Shown here: in pieces, positions 60,129 to 64,000 of the stretch
How positions within the stretch are numbered: the stretch's first letter is position 1
Layout: every line of letters begins with the position of its first letter
Assembly (NCBI GenBank): GCA_034428435.1
Contig: DAOUHY010000366.1
Location: 1 to 64,000, forward strand
Source: Bin5 sp034428435
GTDB taxonomy: Bacteria > Chloroflexota > Anaerolineae > Caldilineales > Caldilineaceae
Direction of reading: 5' to 3'
DNA length: 64,000 nucleotides
Made by a program: the position numbers and the translations under genes
The notes under the pieces: model-generated
The model's input: the letters and a program-made list of their open reading frames with translations, nothing else
What the model was told of the DNA's origin: nothing
The model's database searches: none

Positions 60129-61187
60129 ATGCCTAAGCCCTTCCGCATCGGCGTATCATCCGGATTCAAGACAGCCGCTCCCGGCACAATCGAACCGGTC
60201 CTGGCGCGGCTGATCGACCCGTTGCCCCACGTTGAGTGGGCTTTTTTTGACGCGGGGGCTGGTGAGCCGGTGGAAGCCGAAGCCATCGCAGGCTTCGAAG
60301 GCGTGATCGCACTGGGAAGCCCTTACGACGCTTCAACGGTCGCAGGGAATGGGGAGCTTGCCTGTCTTGCGCGCTGGGGGGTTGGCTATGACCTCGTCGA
60401 CACGGAGGCAATGACGGCCAATGACATTTTGCTGGCGATTGCGGTGGACGCGGTACGGAAGCCGGTGGCGGAGGCGATCCTGACGCTGATCCTGGCTCTG
60501 GCCAAAAAGCTGTGGGCGAAGGACAAACTGGTGCGGACCGGCAGATGGGACCTTAAGGCGCAGACTTCCGGGCTCGGACTTAGCGGCAAGACGGTAGGCT
60601 CGGTGGGGATGGGCAATATCGGGGGCGAGATGTTCCGGCTTCTCGGTCCTTTCGACCTGGGGCGGCGCCTTGCCCACGACCCGTACCTGGACCCGCAACG
60701 GGCGGTTGCGCTGAACGTGGAACTCGTGAGCCTGGAGACCATTTTCAGGGAATCTGATTTCGTCATTACCAACTGTCCTTTGACCGAGGAGACGCGTGGA
60801 TTCATAGACGGCCGTCTGTTCGAAATGATGAAGCCGAGCGCCTATTTCATCAATACCGCACGCGGCCCGATCGTCAACCAGGAGGATTTGGTGGACGCGC
60901 TGCAAGCAGGCACGATTGCGGGTGCAGGTCTGGACGTAGTCGAACCGGAGCCGTTGCCTCTCGATCATCCGCTGATTGGGATGGAAAATGTGATTTTGTC
61001 GCCGCATGCGCTGGCGTGGACCGATGACCTCTATGAGATGAATGGCACGATTGCCTGCGAAAGCCTGTTGGCGGTGTTCCGGGGCGAGTTGCCGGCGTTT
61101 CCGGTCAACCATGAGGTGGTTGAGCAGCCGGGTTTTCTGAAGAAGCTGGACAGTTTGGCGGCGCGGTGGCGCGAGTTTGGCGGGTGA
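60129..61187 (+). CDS. D-isomer 2-hydroxyacid dehydrogenase
   Basis: NAD(P)-dependent dehydrogenase of the D-lactate/phosphoglycerate dehydrogenase fold, 352 residues. Cofactor-binding GSVGMGNIGGEMF near residue 160, catalytic Arg in NTARGPIV, Glu in DVVEPEPLPLDHP and His in SPHALAW are all present. AAAGGAG lies just before ATG 60129. Third gene of the enolase-PhyH row and probably converts a 2-hydroxy acid to a 2-oxo acid in the same pathway. Confidence 0.87.
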   Translation: MPKPFRIGVSSGFKTAAPGTIEPVLARLIDPLPHVEWAFFDAGAGEPVEAEAIAGFEGVIALGSPYDASTVAGNGELACLARWGVGYDLVDTEAMTANDILLAIAVDAVRKPVAEAILTLILALAKKLWAKDKLVRTGRWDLKAQTSGLGLSGKTVGSVGMGNIGGEMFRLLGPFDLGRRLAHDPYLDPQRAVALNVELVSLETIFRESDFVITNCPLTEETRGFIDGRLFEMMKPSAYFINTARGPIVNQEDLVDALQAGTIAGAGLDVVEPEPLPLDHPLIGMENVILSPHALAWTDDLYEMNGTIACESLLAVFRGELPAFPVNHEVVEQPGFLKKLDSLAARWREFGG

Positions 61188-61336
61188 GAGATCCGGAGGA
61201 GCAGGCAGGCAGAGCCCAATTTACACCTTGATTGGATTCTCAACCTGAGTCACATCCCGGTACACAAGCCGAAGCTGTTGCGTCTGAAGAGTCAGGCTCC
61301 GTTGATATTTTGGGGTTGTGAGAAACAGAATCGATT

Positions 61337-61406
61337 GATCCGCGAAGGGACGCGAAGGGTCGCGAAGAACACCTTTCTTCAGAACCGCGAAGTCACGCGA
61401 AGGGCC
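61337..61406 (+). repeat. CGCGAAG repeat, copy 2
   Basis: Begins GATCCGCGAAGGGACGCGAAG and ends GAAGAACACC at 61373, matching 34222-34258 at 34 of 37 positions. A further CGCGAAGTCACGCGAAGGGCC follows at 61386-61406. It lies in the gap before the TnpB element. Confidence 0.6.
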
Positions 61407-61426
61407 AGGAGGAGGGGCAAGTACCA

Positions 61427-61447
61427 GGGCACCTACAAGGGGCGCCC
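61427..61447 (+). repeat. Single ACAAG-loop hairpin
   Basis: GGGCACCT, loop ACAAG, GGGCGCCC and CCTACGGTAGG follow the family plan, with two imperfect pairs. It resembles the GGGCACCC type of the 25615 array. Confidence 0.55.
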
Positions 61448-61575
61448 CTACGGTAGGGGTAGCTGGTTGAAATGTCAACAGGCCCTCGTCCTGGCGGGGC
61501 GTCGCGTCCTCATCCGCCTTCTCCGGTCTCCGACCTTTTCAGGCCACACACCTCCAGACTGCTTCACAAGAGTAG

Positions 61576-61583
61576 AAATGTAA
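61576..61583 (+). repeat. Target-site duplication, left
   Basis: AAATGTAA, identical to 62805-62812 at the other end of the TnpB element, and placed immediately outside the left inverted repeat. Confidence 0.75.
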
Positions 61584-61606
61584 GGGGTTTATATACCAAA
61601 GTGACA
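61584..61606 (+). repeat. Left terminal inverted repeat
   Basis: GGGGTTTATATACCAAAGTG and three further bases (ACA); pairs with 62782-62804 with 3 mismatches in 23. It also overlaps the promoter/ribosome site region of tnpB. Confidence 0.75.
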
Positions 61607-61610
61607 CGAC

Positions 61611-62735
61611 ATGACTGAGGCCATCGTTGTTTACCGCGCATATCAGGAGCGCGTGTACCTGTCGGCTGCCGGATACGGCAGAATCCGAGAGGTAGTGGGT
61701 GCGTGTCGGTGGCTGTACAATCGGTCTCTGGAACAGAGGCGCAACACGTACAGGGCGTGCGGCAAAGGTATGTCGAAGTTCGCCCAAATGAAGCACCTGA
61801 CTGTCTTGCGTTCTACGCAGCAATGGTGGGGGGAATTGGATTTGCAGGTGGCGCGTGGAGTGTTGGTTCGGGCGGATCGTGCGTTCCAAGCCTTTTTTCG
61901 CCGAATCCGAAATGGAGAAACGCCCGGATACCCGCGGTTTCAAGGTGCGGGGCGATTCCAGTGTTTGGAATTGGCGGAAGCAAGGACCGGAATGGTGAAA
62001 GGCAATAACATCCGCATCAAGGGTTTGCCGCGGATGCGAATTCGCCCAAATCGTGAATTGCCGGACAGTCAGCAACTCAAGTCGCTGCGTTTCGTTATGC
62101 GGGGACGGCACCTGTGGGCGGATATGGTGTATGCGGAAGAAGTCACGCCACTACCCCGAAATGATCATGTTGTGGGCATTGACTCAGGGGTCAACGAACG
62201 CATCACTCTGAGCAGTGGTGATAGGATTGCAAAGCGTGTCATCAACAGAGACAAAGAGCGGGTTTTGCAAAGAGCCATCAGCCGCAGAAAAAAGGGAAGT
62301 GCGGGGCGCGGTAAGGCTGTGGCGGCGTTCGCCAGAGAGAAGCGGCGCAATCAGGTTCGGAATCGCAATGAATGTCACGTCGTCACCACCGAACTCGTGC
62401 GGCGTTACGGAACAATCGTGATGGAGGATTTGCGCATCTCCGGCATGACCAGATCGGGAGGCGCGCGCAAGAAAGGACTAAACCGAGAGATTTTGACTCA
62501 GACGTGGGGGATGATTCGTAGCCAGTTGGCGTACAAGGCAGAATGGGCCGGGCGCAAACTCATCGAAGTCAACCCTGCGTACACATCACGCACGTGTGCG
62601 GAGTGTGGGGCGGTGAATCCCAAGGCCAAGGTGTATCGGGTGTTTGAGTGCGGGAAATGCGGTCACACGGACGACAGAGACGTGAACGCAGCCCGCAACA
62701 TCATGGCGCGTGGGGTATTCGCGCCGACAGCCTAA
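61611..62735 (+). CDS. tnpB: TnpB RNA-guided nuclease (IS200/IS605-type accessory protein)
   Basis: Ancestor-type of Cas12 nucleases. The RuvC residues are intact: D191 in GIDSGVNERI, E272 in IVMEDLRISG and D357 in DRDVNAARN. The zinc ribbon C329-x2-C332...C347-x2-C350 is complete. The N-terminal part has the helical RNA-binding region with CRWLYNRSLEQR. 374 residues, the usual TnpB length. The right end after the stop contains a GGCGCG/CGCGCC hairpin (62705-62725, overlapping the 3' end of the gene) and a TATACGA/TCGTATA inverted repeat (62775-62796); a guide RNA over this end would target sequence starting at 62805. No TnpA. Confidence 0.93.
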   Translation: MTEAIVVYRAYQERVYLSAAGYGRIREVVGACRWLYNRSLEQRRNTYRACGKGMSKFAQMKHLTVLRSTQQWWGELDLQVARGVLVRADRAFQAFFRRIRNGETPGYPRFQGAGRFQCLELAEARTGMVKGNNIRIKGLPRMRIRPNRELPDSQQLKSLRFVMRGRHLWADMVYAEEVTPLPRNDHVVGIDSGVNERITLSSGDRIAKRVINRDKERVLQRAISRRKKGSAGRGKAVAAFAREKRRNQVRNRNECHVVTTELVRRYGTIVMEDLRISGMTRSGGARKKGLNREILTQTWGMIRSQLAYKAEWAGRKLIEVNPAYTSRTCAECGAVNPKAKVYRVFECGKCGHTDDRDVNAARNIMARGVFAPTA

Positions 62736-62781
62736 CGGTGGGCGTAGTGAAGTCGTGCCGTGCTGCCAGAAAGGTATACGA

Positions 62782-62804
62782 TGTTACTTTCGTATATAAG
62801 CCCC
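62782..62804 (-). repeat. Right terminal inverted repeat
   Basis: Reverse complement matches 61584-61606 at 20 of 23 positions. It includes most of a small TATACGA/TCGTATA stem. Confidence 0.75.
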
Positions 62805-62812
62805 AAATGTAA
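62805..62812 (+). repeat. Target-site duplication, right
   Basis: AAATGTAA, a perfect copy of 61576-61583, immediately outside the right inverted repeat. Confidence 0.75.
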
Positions 62813-62920
62813 TCCCGAAAACAGCAGGGCATAGTTCGTCGTGCTATAGTTCGGGATGATTGCGCCGTCGTTGTTGACGACAGACTTTTGGTTGGGACGG
62901 TTACTTTGAAGCGAGAGTGA

Positions 62921-63454
62921 ATGAGAACGGAAAACAGAGATGCTGCGAATGCAAGGAAGTTGGGGGAAGTGAGAAACTGGGGCGTTGTTTGGTTATTGGC
63001 GATGGCGTTGGCGCTCAGCGCGTGCAATCAAATTGCGGCACGTGAGGGTGGCGGAGAAGGCATGGCGATGGATGACGGCATGGCTATGGACATGTCGGGC
63101 GGTTCGATGGCGGCCGAAACGCTCGGGACGCAGGACACCGAGAACGGCCTATTCAGGGTCAGCGCAGTAAGTCAACTGGACCCTGTCGTCATAAACGAGA
63201 CCCATGCCTGGACGTTGCAGGTCGAGACCGCGGACGGCAGCCCAGTGACCGATGCCGAGATCGCAGTTGAAGGCGGAATGCCTGAACATGACCACGGCTT
63301 TCCGACCGCGCCGCGGGTAACGGAGAACCTCGGAGAGGGAGAGTATCTGCTGGAAGGGATGCGGTTCAACATGGGGGGCGTGTGGGTATTGACGCTCGCG
63401 ATCAGCTCCGGCGGTCAGAGCGATACGGTTACTTTTGAGTTCGAACTGAAATAG
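62921..63454 (+). CDS. YtkA/FixH-like lipoprotein with Met-rich segment
   Basis: Predicted exported lipoprotein, 177 residues, with signal helix and lipobox ALSAC (Cys35). A Met/Asp-rich stretch (EGMAMDDGMAMDMSGGSM, about 47-64) of the type that binds copper follows, then a beta-sandwich domain with GGMPEHDHGFPTAPRVTENLGEGEY and MRFNMGGVWVLTL, the YtkA-like pattern. Proteins of this kind appear next to copper or cytochrome genes. A GAGAG lies just upstream of ATG 62921. The cytochrome c peroxidase gene begins 3 bp after its stop, so the two are co-expressed. Confidence 0.8.
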   Translation: MRTENRDAANARKLGEVRNWGVVWLLAMALALSACNQIAAREGGGEGMAMDDGMAMDMSGGSMAAETLGTQDTENGLFRVSAVSQLDPVVINETHAWTLQVETADGSPVTDAEIAVEGGMPEHDHGFPTAPRVTENLGEGEYLLEGMRFNMGGVWVLTLAISSGGQSDTVTFEFELK

Positions 63455-63457
63455 AGC

Positions 63458-64000
63458 GTGCGCCGCCTTCTCGTTGCCGGTGCCGCGCTGGCTCTTATAC
63501 TCCTCATTGCGGTGGCCCTGATCTCTACCGGCCTAGTTGGCGGTGGAGCAGTCGGGGCCACCCTTCGCGAAGTCTTCCCCGGGTCAGCAGAAAGAGGAGG
63601 AGCGGCAACGCGGCCGGGCGGCGCTTCGGCTCACAGTTGGACCGATGCTGAACGCGGGCTCATCGCCTCACTCAGCATAGACCGCCTGCGCCCCTTGCCT
63701 CCAGACCCATCTAACGCGGTCGGAGACAATCCCGAAGCGGTTGCTCTCGGCCATGCACTTTTCTTTGACAGCGGGCTCAGCCCAGACGGGTCGGTCGCCT
63801 GTTCAACCTGCCATCAGCCCGACAGGTACTTCACCGACGGAAAGGCATTGGCAAACGTGCGCGACGTCGATACGCCGCGCCATACGCCGACCATTGTCGG
63901 CATCGCGTACAGCGACTGGTTCTACTGGGATGGGCGCAAGGACAGCCAGTGGGCGCAGGCGCTGGCTCCGCAGGAGGCGGCGATCGAGCACGGCGGAACG
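63458..64000 (+). CDS. Di-heme cytochrome c peroxidase family protein (partial, runs off the end)
   Basis: From GTG 63458, 181 codons to the window edge. A signal/anchor helix (residues 3-27) is followed by the MauG/CcpA-type N-terminal domain: LGHALFFDSGLSPDGSVACSTCHQP, with C115-S-T-C-H heme attachment, FTDGKALA, DTPRHTPTIVGIAY and FYWDGRKDSQWAQA, all typical. The second heme site would be beyond the end. Such enzymes reduce peroxide or modify partner proteins outside the membrane. Its start is next to the YtkA-like gene. The reading frame is complete as far as it is seen. Confidence 0.86.
   Translation, partial: MRRLLVAGAALALILLIAVALISTGLVGGGAVGATLREVFPGSAERGGAATRPGGASAHSWTDAERGLIASLSIDRLRPLPPDPSNAVGDNPEAVALGHALFFDSGLSPDGSVACSTCHQPDRYFTDGKALANVRDVDTPRHTPTIVGIAYSDWFYWDGRKDSQWAQALAPQEAAIEHGGT

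Larger units (their letters stand above)
61584..62804 (+). mobile_element. TnpB-carrying element with terminal inverted repeats
   Basis: A 1221-bp unit. The left end (61584-61606, starting GGGGTTTATATACC) and the reverse complement of the right end (62804-62782, starting GGGGCTTATATACG) match at 20 of 23 positions, and 8-bp direct repeats abut both ends. Its only gene is tnpB, which starts 5 bp inside the left repeat and ends 69 bp before the outer edge. No tnpA, serine recombinase or DDE transposase is present, so mobility must depend on a protein acting in trans. Confidence 0.75.

Overview
The window looks like a chromosome segment of an uncultivated Chloroflexota bacterium, perhaps a Caldilineales-like member of the type found in marine sponges. 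This is inferred from gene content (type-2 IleS, Lon with an acidic N-terminal extension, Cys-type sulfatase, PhyH and enolase-superfamily genes, abundant multi-membrane glycosyltransferases) and from GC-rich intergenic palindromic repeats. No rRNA or tRNA gene was seen, so the assignment is tentative.

Layout. 0-8.3 kb (+): housekeeping genes secD-secF, a D-Ala-D-Ala carboxypeptidase, an RsuA/RluB pseudouridine synthase, cmk and a pyruvate-dehydrogenase-type E1 alpha. 8.9-18.8 kb: three very large membrane proteins of the GT-C/YfhO type, one of them an apparent YfhO-GT39 fusion. 18.9-20.1 kb (-): an aminotransferase. 20.6-25.6 kb (+): a sugar ABC importer (two permeases and a Tat/lipoprotein binding protein, no ATPase) followed by a sulfatase. 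26-36.7 kb (-): a branched-chain-amino-acid-type ABC importer (two paralogous binding proteins, LivHMGF) followed by an aminotransferase and a 3-hydroxyacyl-CoA-dehydrogenase-like protein. 36.7-41.8 kb (-): three SDR oxidoreductases, a MaoC-like hydratase, a solute-binding lipoprotein and gcvH. 41.9-46.3 kb (-): a strong promoter, a T-box leader, an AlaX-type tRNA-editing protein and ileS. 46.7-49.5 kb (-): two HlyC/CorC proteins. 49.9-50.8 kb (+): a UbiA-family prenyltransferase. 50.9-55.7 kb (-): lon and a PHP-AlbA_2 fusion. 58-61.2 kb (+): enolase-superfamily protein, PhyH dioxygenase and D-2-hydroxyacid dehydrogenase. 61.6-62.8 kb: a TnpB element. 62.9-64 kb (+): a copper-handling-like lipoprotein and the start of a di-heme cytochrome c peroxidase.

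The gaps between operons are packed with repeats. A hairpin family (8-bp stem, loop ACAAG, followed by CTACGGG) occurs singly and as three tandem arrays with units of 66, about 67 and 70 bp; the stem differs between arrays with both arms changed together. A second repeat of about 160-330 bp ending in two hairpins occurs at six places. Decayed transposase remnants lie near two of these regions.

The strongest unusual find is the TnpB element: a lone, apparently intact tnpB gene lies between 23-bp inverted repeats (20/23 matching) that are themselves flanked by a perfect 8-bp direct repeat. That is the signature of DDE-transposase mobilisation, not of IS605/IS607-type single-strand or serine-recombinase transposition.
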